This document shows positions 26,381 through 34,337 of a DNA stretch of 45,488 nucleotides, piece after piece. The position numbers were made by a program, and so were the translations under genes. Where the stretch lies: assembly GCF_002159765.1 (NCBI RefSeq), contig NZ_NFJH01000014.1:1-45488 (forward strand), given 5' to 3'. Below the pieces are notes generated by a model. The model saw only the letters and a program-made list of their open reading frames with translations. It was not told where the DNA came from and did no database searches. The stretch is from Collinsella sp. An268. GTDB taxonomy: Bacteria > Actinomycetota > Coriobacteriia > Coriobacteriales > Coriobacteriaceae. The first letter of the stretch is position 1, and each line of letters opens with the position of its first letter.

Positions 26381-28069
26381 ATGACCCACAAGAGAGGCGG
26401 GGATGTCGCGGTGCCGGGCGCCGTGGACGGATCTGCGGTGTCACGCCGTGCGCTGGTGCGGGGCGCGGCGGCAGCAAGCGGGCTCTGGGCGCTCGCGGGA
26501 TGCACGGGGGAGAGCGGCTCCTCCGGCTCGGGCACGGGGGGAAGCGCCCCTGCGGACGCGGGCACGGCAGCGCAGGTCATCGTCGCCATGAATACCGAGA
26601 GCGAGCCCGCTGCCGGCTTCGACCCGCTCGTGTCCTGGGGCTGCGGCGAGCATGTGCACGAGCCGCTCATCCAGTCCACTCTCATCACCACGGACCAGGA
26701 CCTCAACTTTGTGAACGACCTCGCGACGGACTACGCCTGCTCGGACGACGGGCTCGTGTGGACGTTCGCGATCCGCGATGACGTCGTCTTCTCCGACGGC
26801 GAGGCGCTCACCGCCGCCGACGTCGCCTTTACGGTGAACGGCGCCATCGCCTCCACCACGTTCGAGGCGGACCTCTCCATGGTCGACGAGGCCGTGGCCA
26901 CCGGCGACTACACCGTTGAGCTCCATCTCAACAAGCCGTACAACGCGCTCCTCTACACGCTCGCGGTCTTGGGCATCGTCCCGGAGCACGCGTACGGCGA
27001 GGGGTACGGCGAGGCGCCCATCGGGTCCGGCCGGTACCTCTTGGAGCGCTGGGACCGCGGCCAGCAGGCGATCTTTGTGGCAAACCCCTCCTACTATGGC
27101 GAGCGGCCGCAGATGGAGCGCGTAGTGGTCGTCTTTATGGACGAGGATGCCGCGCTCGCTGCGGTGCAGGCGGGCGAGGTCGACATCGCCTACACCTTCG
27201 CTACGCACGCACACCAGAGCTTTGACGGCTACGACCTCGTGAGCTATGCCACGGTGGACTCGCGGGGCATCTCGCTTCCCGTTATGGCGGCTGGCGGCAC
27301 CAAGGATGTCGATGGGGTCGCCTACGCCCAGGGTAACGACGTGACGTGCGACATCGCGGTCCGCCGCGCCATCAACGCCGCCATAGACCGCGATGCCATG
27401 ATCGACCACGTGCTCTCCGGGTACGGCAAGCCCGCCTATAGCGTGAGCGACGGCATGCCGTGGTCGAGCCCTGACATGGAGGTCGCCTACGACGCCGAGG
27501 GCGCGCGGGCGCTGCTCGAGGAGGCCGGCTGGACGGCGGGGGAGGACGGCATCCGCGAGAAGGGCGGCGTGCGCGCGGCGCTCGACGTCTGGTACTCATC
27601 CGACGACTCGGTGCGCCAGGCGCTCACCTACGAGCTCGCCAATCAGCTCGCCGAGGTGGGTATCGAGGTGACCCCGCGCGGCGGCAGCTGGGACGAGCTG
27701 TACCGGCATCAGTATGAGGCGCCCATCATGTGGGGCTGGGGCTCCAGCTCGCCCATCGAGGTCTACGCCCTCAACTACTCGAGCGGCTGGGGCAACTACG
27801 CAGGCTACGAGAGCGCCGCGATCGACGGCCATCTGGACGACGCCCTCGCCCAGCCTAACGTGGCGGACTCCTACGGTCATTGGCAGCTCGCCGCGTGGGA
27901 CGGCGAGGACGGCTTTGCGCCCGCGGGCGCCGCGACGTGGGCGTGGATCGCCAACGTCGACCATCTGTACTTCAAGCGGGCGGGGCTCGATGTGGCAGAG
28001 CAGAAGCCGCACCCCCACGGGCACGGCTGGTCGCTCGTCAACAACGTCGACCGCTGGAGCTGGTCGTAA
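26381..28069 (+). CDS. nikA: Nickel/peptide-family ABC transporter substrate-binding lipoprotein
   Basis: A 562-residue SBP family 5 (extracellular solute-binding, DppA/NikA) protein. The N-terminus has a twin-arginine region S21-R-R-A followed by a hydrophobic segment and lipobox L-A-G-C41, so it is probably a Tat-exported lipoprotein held on the outer face of the membrane. The mature part shows GFDPLVSWGCGEHVHEPLIQ, TFAIRDDVVFSDGEALTAAD and NPSYYGERPQ, all typical of the family. Start chosen at 26381 for the GAGGAG before it; ATG 26345 is in frame but inside a hairpin. Nickel is inferred from the upstream NikR-like palindrome and the His-rich ATPase; a peptide substrate remains possible. 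Confidence 0.8.
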   Translation: MTHKRGGDVAVPGAVDGSAVSRRALVRGAAAASGLWALAGCTGESGSSGSGTGGSAPADAGTAAQVIVAMNTESEPAAGFDPLVSWGCGEHVHEPLIQSTLITTDQDLNFVNDLATDYACSDDGLVWTFAIRDDVVFSDGEALTAADVAFTVNGAIASTTFEADLSMVDEAVATGDYTVELHLNKPYNALLYTLAVLGIVPEHAYGEGYGEAPIGSGRYLLERWDRGQQAIFVANPSYYGERPQMERVVVVFMDEDAALAAVQAGEVDIAYTFATHAHQSFDGYDLVSYATVDSRGISLPVMAAGGTKDVDGVAYAQGNDVTCDIAVRRAINAAIDRDAMIDHVLSGYGKPAYSVSDGMPWSSPDMEVAYDAEGARALLEEAGWTAGEDGIREKGGVRAALDVWYSSDDSVRQALTYELANQLAEVGIEVTPRGGSWDELYRHQYEAPIMWGWGSSSPIEVYALNYSSGWGNYAGYESAAIDGHLDDALAQPNVADSYGHWQLAAWDGEDGFAPAGAATWAWIANVDHLYFKRAGLDVAEQKPHPHGHGWSLVNNVDRWSWS

Positions 28070-29142
28070 TGCCCCGGGAGGCGGAGCGGGCCGGTGCCCC
28101 GGCCGATGCTAGGGCCGGCGGAGCCGGGCTCTCCCGCATGCGCGGCGCATGGCGGCGCGTTCCCTTTGGCGTCCGGATGGCCCTGCGCTTCGCGCTGCTG
28201 CTCGCTGCGGTGAGCTTTGTGACGTTCGCCCTCGTATCCGCCTCGCCCATCGACCCCGTCCAGGCAAACGTGGGGCAGACGGCGTATCTCACGATGAGCC
28301 CGGAGCGGCGGGCGGCGCTCGCCGAGCGCTGGGGTGCGGGCGCGGGCCTGCTCGAGCGCTACGGGGCGTGGCTCGCCGACGCCCTGCGCGGCGACTTTGG
28401 CATGAGCCTGCGCTACAACGCCCCCGTCGTCACCGTGGTGGCGGAGCGCCTCGCCGCGTCCGCCGTGCTGCTCGCCGCCGCGTGGCTCATCTCCGGCGTG
28501 CTCGGGTTCGCCCTCGGCGTGGTCGCGGGCGTTTGCCGCGGCTCGCGGGCGGACGCGCTCATCTGCGGCTGGTGCTACCTTCTGGCTGCCACGCCCACGT
28601 TTTGGCTCGGCATGCTCGCCCTCATGGTGTTCGCGGTCTACCTCGGCTGGTTCCCCGTCGGGTTTGCCGCCCCCATCGGCGCCGGCGCCGACATCTCGCT
28701 CGCCACGCGCCTGCACCACGCGGCGCTGCCCGCCCTCGTGCTCTCGCTCACGGGCGTGGCCAACGTGGCGCTCCACACGCGCGAGAAGGCGTGCGAGGTG
28801 ATGGAGAGCGACTACGTGCGCTTCGCCCGGTCGCGCGGCGAGCGGCCCTGGTCCATCGTGGTCCGCCACGGGCTCCGCAACCTCGCCCTGCCGGCGCTCA
28901 CCCTCGAGTGCGCCCAGGTGAGCGAGATCATCGGCGGCTCCGTTCTGGTGGAGCAGGTGTTCTCGTACCCGGGGCTCGGGCAGGCTGCCGTCACGGCGGG
29001 CCTCGGCGGCGACGCGCCCCTTCTGGTGGGCATCGCGCTTGCGACGGCTGCCGTCGTGTTTGCCGGCAATCTGGTGGCGAACGTGCTCTACGGGGTCATC
29101 GATCCGAGGATGCGCGAGGGGGCGGCCCATGTTGGCGCATAA
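28069..29142 (+). CDS. nikB: Nickel/peptide-family ABC importer permease 1
   Basis: A 357-residue DppB/NikB-type permease. After a 25-residue Pro/Ala-rich cytoplasmic start comes MALRFALLLAAVSFVTFALV and the SPIDPVQANVG loop common in this subgroup. Five further membrane segments follow, with the coupling EAA-like loop EKACEVMESDYVRFARSRG that docks on the ATPases and VEQVFSYPGLGQAAV near the end. The ATG overlaps the stop of the gene before it (TAATG), so translation is probably coupled. It should pair with the next permease to form the channel. Confidence 0.85.
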   Translation: MPREAERAGAPADARAGGAGLSRMRGAWRRVPFGVRMALRFALLLAAVSFVTFALVSASPIDPVQANVGQTAYLTMSPERRAALAERWGAGAGLLERYGAWLADALRGDFGMSLRYNAPVVTVVAERLAASAVLLAAAWLISGVLGFALGVVAGVCRGSRADALICGWCYLLAATPTFWLGMLALMVFAVYLGWFPVGFAAPIGAGADISLATRLHHAALPALVLSLTGVANVALHTREKACEVMESDYVRFARSRGERPWSIVVRHGLRNLALPALTLECAQVSEIIGGSVLVEQVFSYPGLGQAAVTAGLGGDAPLLVGIALATAAVVFAGNLVANVLYGVIDPRMREGAAHVGA

Positions 29143-30031
29143 CGGAGCGGCGGCGCGGACCGCCGGGGCGGGGGAGGAGCGTACCGTCTTCCACCGGCCC
29201 GCGCCGCTCGGGGCGGGCGGCAGCAGGCGGGGGCTCCTCGTGTGGATCGCGGTCGCCGCCGCGGCGCTCGTCGTCGTGGGGGTTGCGGGCGCCCTGCTCG
29301 CGCCCGTCGCCAACGCGTCGGACTTTGCGCAGGCGAACCAGGCTCCCTCGGCCGCGCATCTCTTTGGAACCGATTGGATGGGGCGCGACATGTTCGCCCG
29401 CACGCTCGCGGGCCTCGCCACCTCGCTCGCCGTCGGCCTGGTGGCCGCCGGCGCCTCATCGGTCATCGCGCTCGCGCTCGCCGCCGTGGCGGCGCTCGGG
29501 GGACCCGCCGCCGACGCCGTCGTCTCGTGGCTCATAGACCTTATCATGGGTATCCCGCACATCGTGCTTTTGGTGCTCGTGAGCTATGCGCTCGGCCGCG
29601 GGGCGGCGGGCGTCATGGTGGGGATCGCCCTCACGCACTGGCCGAGCCTTGCGCGCGTGCTGCGGGCCGAGATTCTCCAGCTGCGCGCGCAGCCGTACCT
29701 CGCCTGCTCCGAGGCGCTCGGTGTGGGTCCCGTGCGGCTCGCCCTCACTCATATCGTTCCGCACGTGCTGCCCCAGTACCTCGTGGGGCTCGTGCTGCTC
29801 TTCCCGCACGCCATCCTGCACGAGGCGTCCATCACGTTTCTGGGGTTCGGGCTCTCGCCCGAGCAACCGGCCATCGGGGTCATCCTCTCCGAGGCCATGG
29901 GCTACCTCACGGCGGGCTCCTGGTGGCTCGCGGTGTTTCCGGGGCTCGCGCTTCTTACGGCGGTGCTCTTGTTCGACCGCATCGGGTCGGCCGTGCGCGC
30001 GCTCGTAACCCCCGAGGAGGTGCAGCGATGA
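29129..30031 (+). CDS. nikC: Nickel/peptide-family ABC importer permease 2
   Basis: A 300-residue DppC/NikC-type permease with an N-terminal membrane anchor (LLVWIAVAAAALVVVGVAG), the family motif HLFGTDWMGRDMFARTLAG, and the coupling loop RAEILQLRAQPYLACSEALG before HIVPHVLPQYL. ITFLGFGLSPEQPAIGVIL near the C-terminus is characteristic. The start ATG at 29129 lies 14 bp inside the previous gene, behind GAGGGGG. Six membrane segments. Forms the heterodimeric channel with the previous protein. Confidence 0.88.
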   Translation: MLAHNGAAARTAGAGEERTVFHRPAPLGAGGSRRGLLVWIAVAAAALVVVGVAGALLAPVANASDFAQANQAPSAAHLFGTDWMGRDMFARTLAGLATSLAVGLVAAGASSVIALALAAVAALGGPAADAVVSWLIDLIMGIPHIVLLVLVSYALGRGAAGVMVGIALTHWPSLARVLRAEILQLRAQPYLACSEALGVGPVRLALTHIVPHVLPQYLVGLVLLFPHAILHEASITFLGFGLSPEQPAIGVILSEAMGYLTAGSWWLAVFPGLALLTAVLLFDRIGSAVRALVTPEEVQR

Positions 30032-30978
30032 CGGCGGCAGAAAGCCGGACGGCCGCCCATGGGGCCACGCATCGGGACACCGAGTTCCATCATCACCACG
30101 CCCATGCGGCGACGTCGCACCATGCGCACGGGCACCATCTGCTCACCGTGGAGGGCCTGAGCGTGGGGTTCGAGATGTACGACCCGCGGGCACCGTTCTT
30201 CTGCGCCCCGCGCGCCGTCATGCCCGTCGTGCACGACCTCACGGTCTCCGTCCATGCGGGCGAGGTGCTCGCGGTGGTGGGGGCCAGCGGGTCGGGCAAG
30301 AGCGTGCTCGCCGACGCGCTCATGGGCCAGTACGAGCCCAATGCGCTCGTGAGCGGCACCATCTGGTTCGACGGTGCGCGCATGGACGCGGCGCATCTTG
30401 CCGCGGTGCGCGGTCACGGCATCGCCCTCGTCCCCCAGAGCGTCGCGAACCTTGATCCCCTCATGCGCGTCGGCACGCAGATGGTGGGACCCTGCGGGCG
30501 CGGCGCGCAGGGCCGGTCCCGCTACGAGGAGCGGCGTGCCCGCATGCGCGAGCTCATGGCCGCCTACGGGCTCGCACCCGATGTGGCTGACCTCTACCCG
30601 CATGAGATCTCGGGCGGTATGGCGCGCCGGGTGCTCCTCATCTGCGCGCTCATGGAGGACCCGCGCCTCATCATCGCCGACGAGCCCACGCCCGGCCTCG
30701 ACCTCGACCTTGCCGTGCGCGCTCTAGACGACCTGCGCGCCTTTGCCGATGCGGGCGGCGGCGTCATGCTCATCACCCACGATATCGCGCTCGCTCTGCG
30801 CGTGGCCGACCGCATCGCGGTCTTTCACGAGGGGACCATCGTGGAGGAGACGGCGTGCGCGAGCTTCGCCTCGCCTGAGCTCCTGCGTCACCCGTTCTCG
30901 CGCGCGCTCTGGCACGCGCTGCCGGACCATGGGTTCCGCGCGTCGGGCGACACTCATGCCGGGGAGGGGTCGCGATGA
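30028..30978 (+). CDS. nikD: Nickel/peptide-family ABC importer ATPase 1 with His-rich N-terminus
   Basis: A 316-residue ABC ATPase of the DppD/NikD type. Residues 1-37 contain 12 histidines (for example HHHHAHAATSHHAHGHH), an extension not needed for ATPase function and likely to bind metal, perhaps nickel or zinc. Walker A is GASGSGKS (85-92), the signature ISGGMARRVLL and Walker B LIIADEPT follow, and ITHDIALAL holds the switch His. The start ATG overlaps the preceding TGA (ATGA). The ordinary C-terminal oligopeptide-binding extension is short. Works as a heterodimer with the next ATPase. Confidence 0.87.
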   Translation: MTAAESRTAAHGATHRDTEFHHHHAHAATSHHAHGHHLLTVEGLSVGFEMYDPRAPFFCAPRAVMPVVHDLTVSVHAGEVLAVVGASGSGKSVLADALMGQYEPNALVSGTIWFDGARMDAAHLAAVRGHGIALVPQSVANLDPLMRVGTQMVGPCGRGAQGRSRYEERRARMRELMAAYGLAPDVADLYPHEISGGMARRVLLICALMEDPRLIIADEPTPGLDLDLAVRALDDLRAFADAGGGVMLITHDIALALRVADRIAVFHEGTIVEETACASFASPELLRHPFSRALWHALPDHGFRASGDTHAGEGSR

Positions 30979-31643
30979 GCCTTGCGGTGGAGAACGTGAG
31001 CTTTGCGTATCCGGGGCGCGCGCCCGTCTTGCGCGATGTGAGCCTCGCCGTGGAGTCGGGGGAGCGCGTGGCCCTCACGGCGCCCTCGGGGACCGGCAAG
31101 ACGACGCTCTGCCGCGTCATCGCGGGCTACCTTGCGCCCGCTGCGGGCCGCATCGTGGTCGATGGCGTCGAGGCCGGCGGGCGGGCGCGGGCGGGCCTCT
31201 GCCGGCGAGCACGCGCCCCTCGGTCCGTGCAGCTCATCTGGCAGCACCCGGAGCAGGCCTTCGACCCGCGCCTCACCCTCGCGGCATCGCTTGCCGAGGG
31301 CGTCGCGGGCGGCCGCCGCCTGTCGCGCGGCGAGGCACTCTCTCTCATCGAGTCCTCGGAGCTCGTCGAGCGCTTCGAGGTGCGCCCGGCGTGGCTCGAC
31401 CGTCTGCCGCACGAGCTCTCGGGGGGCGAGCTCATGCGCCTCGCCATCGTACGGGCGCTCTTGGCGGAGCCGCGCTATCTCATCTGCGACGAGATGACGG
31501 CCAGCCTGGATGCGCTCACCCAGGCGCAGATCTGGAGGGAGACGCTTACGCTCGCGGACGAACGCGGCATGGGACTCATCGTCGTGTCGCATTCGCCGGC
31601 CCTGCTCGCGCGCGTTTCCACCCGCGCCGTTTCGCTCGCATAG
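30975..31643 (+). CDS. nikE: Nickel/peptide-family ABC importer ATPase 2
   Basis: A 222-residue ABC ATPase, shorter than typical NikE/DppF. Walker A is APSGTGKTT, signature LSGGELMRLAIVRAL, Walker B YLICDEMTASLD, and switch His in VVSHSPALL. In Walker B the usual DEPT is DEMT, as in many NikE/DppF partners (DEAT/DEMT). Its start ATG overlaps the previous stop. It is the last gene of the operon; no clear terminator is seen in the 75 bases before the tRNA promoter. Confidence 0.85.
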   Translation: MSLAVENVSFAYPGRAPVLRDVSLAVESGERVALTAPSGTGKTTLCRVIAGYLAPAAGRIVVDGVEAGGRARAGLCRRARAPRSVQLIWQHPEQAFDPRLTLAASLAEGVAGGRRLSRGEALSLIESSELVERFEVRPAWLDRLPHELSGGELMRLAIVRALLAEPRYLICDEMTASLDALTQAQIWRETLTLADERGMGLIVVSHSPALLARVSTRAVSLA

Positions 31644-31718
31644 CGGCAGGGTCAGATGCCTCATCTATGAGCGCGCTTCATGAGTTGCCCACAACTGAGG
31701 GATTCTCAAAATTAGCTC

Positions 31719-31747
31719 TTGCACATGGGGCGTGATTCCCGTATATT
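31719..31747 (+). promoter_or_regulatory. Promoter of tRNA-Glu copy 1
   Basis: TTGCAC (31719-31724), 17-bp spacer, TATATT (31742-31747). Predicted start near 31754, about 24 bases before the mature tRNA. Confidence 0.8.
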
Positions 31748-31777
31748 CTTTCTCGCGCTGAAGCAGCGCCTACATAT

Positions 31778-31854
31778 GGCCCGTTCGTCTAGCGGTTTAG
31801 GACGCCGCCCTCTCAAGGCGGAGATCACCAGTTCGAATCTGGTACGGGCTACCA
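31778..31854 (+). tRNA. tRNA-Glu (anticodon CTC), copy 1
   Basis: The acceptor GGCCCGT pairs with ACGGGCT (first pair G·T). The anticodon stem CCGCC/GGCGG holds loop CTCTCAA, anticodon CTC for GAG codons. T arm CAGTTCGAATCTG; CCA is encoded. The same 77-nt sequence recurs at 32173-32249. Confidence 0.95.
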
Positions 31855-31863
31855 AGACTTTCC

Positions 31864-31885
31864 AGAACCGGCGCAAGCCGGTTCT
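31864..31885 (+). terminator. Terminator after tRNA-Glu copy 1
   Basis: AGAACCGGC (31864-31872), GNRA tetraloop GCAA, GCCGGTTCT (31877-31885), followed by TTGCT. Perfect 9-bp stem. Confidence 0.75.
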
Positions 31886-32017
31886 TTGCTATCTGTGCGA
31901 TCACTTGGTCCCATGCCTTATGGTATGTGCCTAGCATCTCATGCGCGCCCTCAACGCCTCAGCCTTTGCCTGCGGCGGCCTTTACACTCCCGTCCCAAAA
32001 ATCTTAGAAATTGGGGC

Positions 32018-32046
32018 TTGCGTCCCGGACGCCGGTGCCGTAATAT
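32018..32046 (+). promoter_or_regulatory. Promoter of the tRNA-Gln/tRNA-Glu pair
   Basis: TTGCGT (32018-32023), 17-bp spacer, TAATAT (32041-32046), 43 bases before the mature tRNA-Gln. Confidence 0.75.
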
Positions 32047-32089
32047 ACCTACTTGCGCAAGCGGGAACGCAAGCGTGCGAATGAACCAT

Positions 32090-32163
32090 TGGGATGTCGT
32101 CTAATGGCAGGACAGCGGATTCTGGTTCCGTCAATGGGGGTTCGACTCCCTCCATCCCAGCCA
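32090..32163 (+). tRNA. tRNA-Gln (anticodon CTG)
   Basis: The acceptor TGGGATG pairs with CATCCCA, discriminator G, encoded CCA. The anticodon stem GCGGA/TCCGT holds loop TTCTGGT, anticodon CTG for CAG codons. T arm GGGGGTTCGACTCCCTC. The U at position 1 is typical of tRNA-Gln. Confidence 0.95.
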
Positions 32164-32172
32164 TTCGTTCAT

Positions 32173-32249
32173 GGCCCGTTCGTCTAGCGGTTTAGGACGC
32201 CGCCCTCTCAAGGCGGAGATCACCAGTTCGAATCTGGTACGGGCTACCA
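32173..32249 (+). tRNA. tRNA-Glu (anticodon CTC), copy 2
   Basis: Identical over 77 nt to the tRNA at 31778-31854, including the trailing CCAAGACT. Nine bases after tRNA-Gln, so surely on the same transcript. Confidence 0.95.
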
Positions 32250-32259
32250 AGACTGAGAT

Positions 32260-32293
32260 ACCCGGACTGACCCTGCGGTCGGTTCGGGTTTTT
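32260..32293 (+). terminator. Terminator after the tRNA pair
   Basis: An imperfect stem from ACCCG (32260-32264) to CGGGT (32285-32289), with inner ACC/GGT pairs, followed by TTTTTG. Confidence 0.75.
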
Positions 32294-32377
32294 GTTTATG
32301 GCGAACCCTCGTAGAGGCCGAGTGCGGCCATCTCTTCCTTGACGTATTGTATGTCCACCCGCCGAGGGAAGAATTAG

Positions 32378-32551
32378 GGCAGATTGTACAGGCAGATTGT
32401 ATACCTGGCTATATCGGTGGGAAAAGACCAGCTCAACGTGGGGAATAAAGCGGGCGGATTGCATACCGGGGTACAATCCGCTCGTTTTATCCCCTTCAGG
32501 CATGCAATCTGCCACTTCTCTCCCTCCCTTTCTTCGGCTATACAATCCACC
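32378..32551. repeat. Cluster of six 15-bp repeats, three in each orientation
   Basis: The unit is GGCRGATTGYAYACC. Forward copies are at 32378-32390 (partial), 32391-32405 and 32453-32467; inverted copies are at 32469-32481, 32499-32513 and 32536-32551. The central pair forms an imperfect palindrome extending from 32440 to 32494 (GGGGAATAAAG on one side, TTTTATCCCC on the other). The stretch 32294-32850 holds no credible gene; open frames across it are shaped by the repeats. Possible roles are a multi-site operator for the gene at 32851, a REP/MITE-like element, or a structured RNA. Confidence 0.7.
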
Positions 32552-32850
32552 CGGTTTCTCCCGATGACGTGTGGGCACGCCATCGGGCCTTCAGTTTTTT
32601 CCTCATCAGGTTGTGCATGCCGCTCGCGCCCGCTTCTTTGACGGGGCTCCCGCATGCGACGGGTGCGACAGCGCTGCTTTCTTACGTCGGCGCCCTTCGC
32701 GCACCGCTCTCATCTGTGGGCATCGTCGCGTCGCTTTGGAGTTTTCGCCGCATGCCAAATTGGCACGGTGAGCTCGCAGGGGTACGGTAGACTAGGAATG
32801 TTATCTGTCACGTGCCAGTCGGTAGACCGGCCGTCCTGTAGAGGAGCGCC

Positions 32851-34299
32851 ATGTCGGATTCCTCCAAACATACCGCTCCGGCGCCTTCGGTCGATGCCGC
32901 CCCCGCGGGCGGTGACGACCACAAGGGTGCCCGCCGCGGCGCCATCTTTATCGGCCTTGTGCTCGTGGTGTACATCGTCTACCTCGTGGTCACGGGGCAG
33001 GTCGCCGATTTCATGGGCGCCATGCGCAACGTGCAGATCCCGTGGCTCGTCGTCGCGTGCCTGTGCATGGTCCTCTACATGCTCTTCGGCGTCGCCGCCT
33101 ACGCCATCGCCGTATGGCTCGACCCCAACTCTCCCGTCGGCATCCGCGACCTCATCTCCGTCGAGATGAGCGGTATCTTCTTCGGCAACCTCACCCCCAT
33201 GCAGGTCGGCTCCTCGCCCGCTCAGATCTACCGTCTCACCAAGTGCGGCATGAACGTGGGCGAAGCCGGCGCGACGCAGTTCACGCGCTTTCTGGTGTAC
33301 CAGTTCGGCCTTGTGGCGTGGGGCGCCATCCTGCTGATCGCCAAGATGCCGTTCTTTGCCGAGAAGTACGGCGACATCACGCTGCTCTGCGTCTTCAGCT
33401 TTGGCGGGCATGCGTTGCTGCTGCTCGCCATCATGGCCATCTGCCTCATGCCCAACACCGTCGTGCGTCTGGGCCGCTGGGTCCTCCTCGTTCTCGCGCG
33501 TCTCGGGCTGGCGACGAGCAAGATCGACGGCTGGCGCACCTTCCTCGACACAGAGGTCCACGCGTTCTCGGACAAGTTCAAGATCTCCATGGCGCACGGC
33601 AGCTCGATGCTCCTCACCGTGGTCATTACCATGGTGCAGCTCGGGTTCTTCTACCTGGTGCCGTACTTCCTCATGCTCTCCTTCGGCCATCACGATGTCG
33701 ATTTCTTCTCCGTCATGGCCGCCTCCGCCTTTGTGCAGCTGCTGTCCTCCGCCGTGCCGCTTCCCGGCGGTACCGGTGGCGCCGAGGGTGGCTTCGCGCT
33801 CTTCTTGGGCCACTTCTACGGCTCCGCGGCGACGGCGGGCTATCTCCTGTGGCGCCTCATCACCTTTATCGCGCCGACCATCATCGCCGCCCCCATGCTC
33901 GGGCTCAAGAGCGCGCACCGGGCGACCATCCACGAGCGCTGGGCGCGCTTCTCGGGTCGGTACGCCCCGGTCTCCGCGAAGAAGCGCGCGGCGCGGGACG
34001 AGCGGGTGGCGTCCGCGCCTGCCTCCTCTCATGAGGCGCACCATGATGCGGGCACGTCGGGATCGTCCTCTACCTCGCCCGTTGCGGCCGAGGCGCGCGA
34101 CGTGAAGGCTCCTGCTGCGGCCGCGGTGGCCGTTGCCGATGCGGCCGGGAGCCCCGCCACCGTTCCGGGCGCGCGCACGGCAGCCCCGCGCAAGGCCGCT
34201 CCCAAGAAGAAGGCGGCGCCCAAGGCGCGCGTGCGGCGCACGGCGGAGGGCATCACGGTCACGCCCGCACCGCGCCGCAAGAAGCGCCCGCAGGCATAG
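32851..34299 (+). CDS. YbhN/LPG-synthase-TM family (flippase-like) membrane protein with basic tail
   Basis: A 482-residue protein with about eight membrane segments between residues 30 and 365, belonging to the lysylphosphatidylglycerol-synthase transmembrane / UPF0104 family. The family motif is clear: SSAVPLPGGTGGAEGGFALFL near residue 305, and GNLTPMQVGSSPAQIYRL near 112. There is no C-terminal LPG synthase catalytic domain, so it is not a full MprF; related proteins are thought to move lipids. Residues about 375-482 form an Ala/Pro/Lys/Arg-rich soluble tail (APRKAAPKKKAAPKARVRR). The start ATG at 32851 has GAGGAG upstream. Lies alone, after the repeat cluster. Confidence 0.82.
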   Translation: MSDSSKHTAPAPSVDAAPAGGDDHKGARRGAIFIGLVLVVYIVYLVVTGQVADFMGAMRNVQIPWLVVACLCMVLYMLFGVAAYAIAVWLDPNSPVGIRDLISVEMSGIFFGNLTPMQVGSSPAQIYRLTKCGMNVGEAGATQFTRFLVYQFGLVAWGAILLIAKMPFFAEKYGDITLLCVFSFGGHALLLLAIMAICLMPNTVVRLGRWVLLVLARLGLATSKIDGWRTFLDTEVHAFSDKFKISMAHGSSMLLTVVITMVQLGFFYLVPYFLMLSFGHHDVDFFSVMAASAFVQLLSSAVPLPGGTGGAEGGFALFLGHFYGSAATAGYLLWRLITFIAPTIIAAPMLGLKSAHRATIHERWARFSGRYAPVSAKKRAARDERVASAPASSHEAHHDAGTSGSSSTSPVAAEARDVKAPAAAAVAVADAAGSPATVPGARTAAPRKAAPKKKAAPKARVRRTAEGITVTPAPRRKKRPQA

Positions 34300-34302
34300 G
34301 GG

Positions 34303-34337
34303 GACGCCCGAGAGGGCTGCGGTGCCCCGCGGGCGTC
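34303..34337. terminator. Shared hairpin between converging genes
   Basis: GACGCCCG (34303-34310) pairs with CGGGCGTC (34330-34337). It lies just after the plus-strand stop (34299) and overlaps the minus-strand stop (34336-34338). Confidence 0.6.

Noticed and set aside
32378-32551. CRISPR array
   Set aside because: The repeats are only 15 bp, change orientation midway, and have irregular spacers; no cas genes are in the window.
32374-32655. Possible small Cys-containing repeat peptide on the minus strand
   Set aside because: The apparent peptide repeats (DC/IAC motifs) follow directly from the 15-bp DNA repeats; no ribosome binding site or family is evident.
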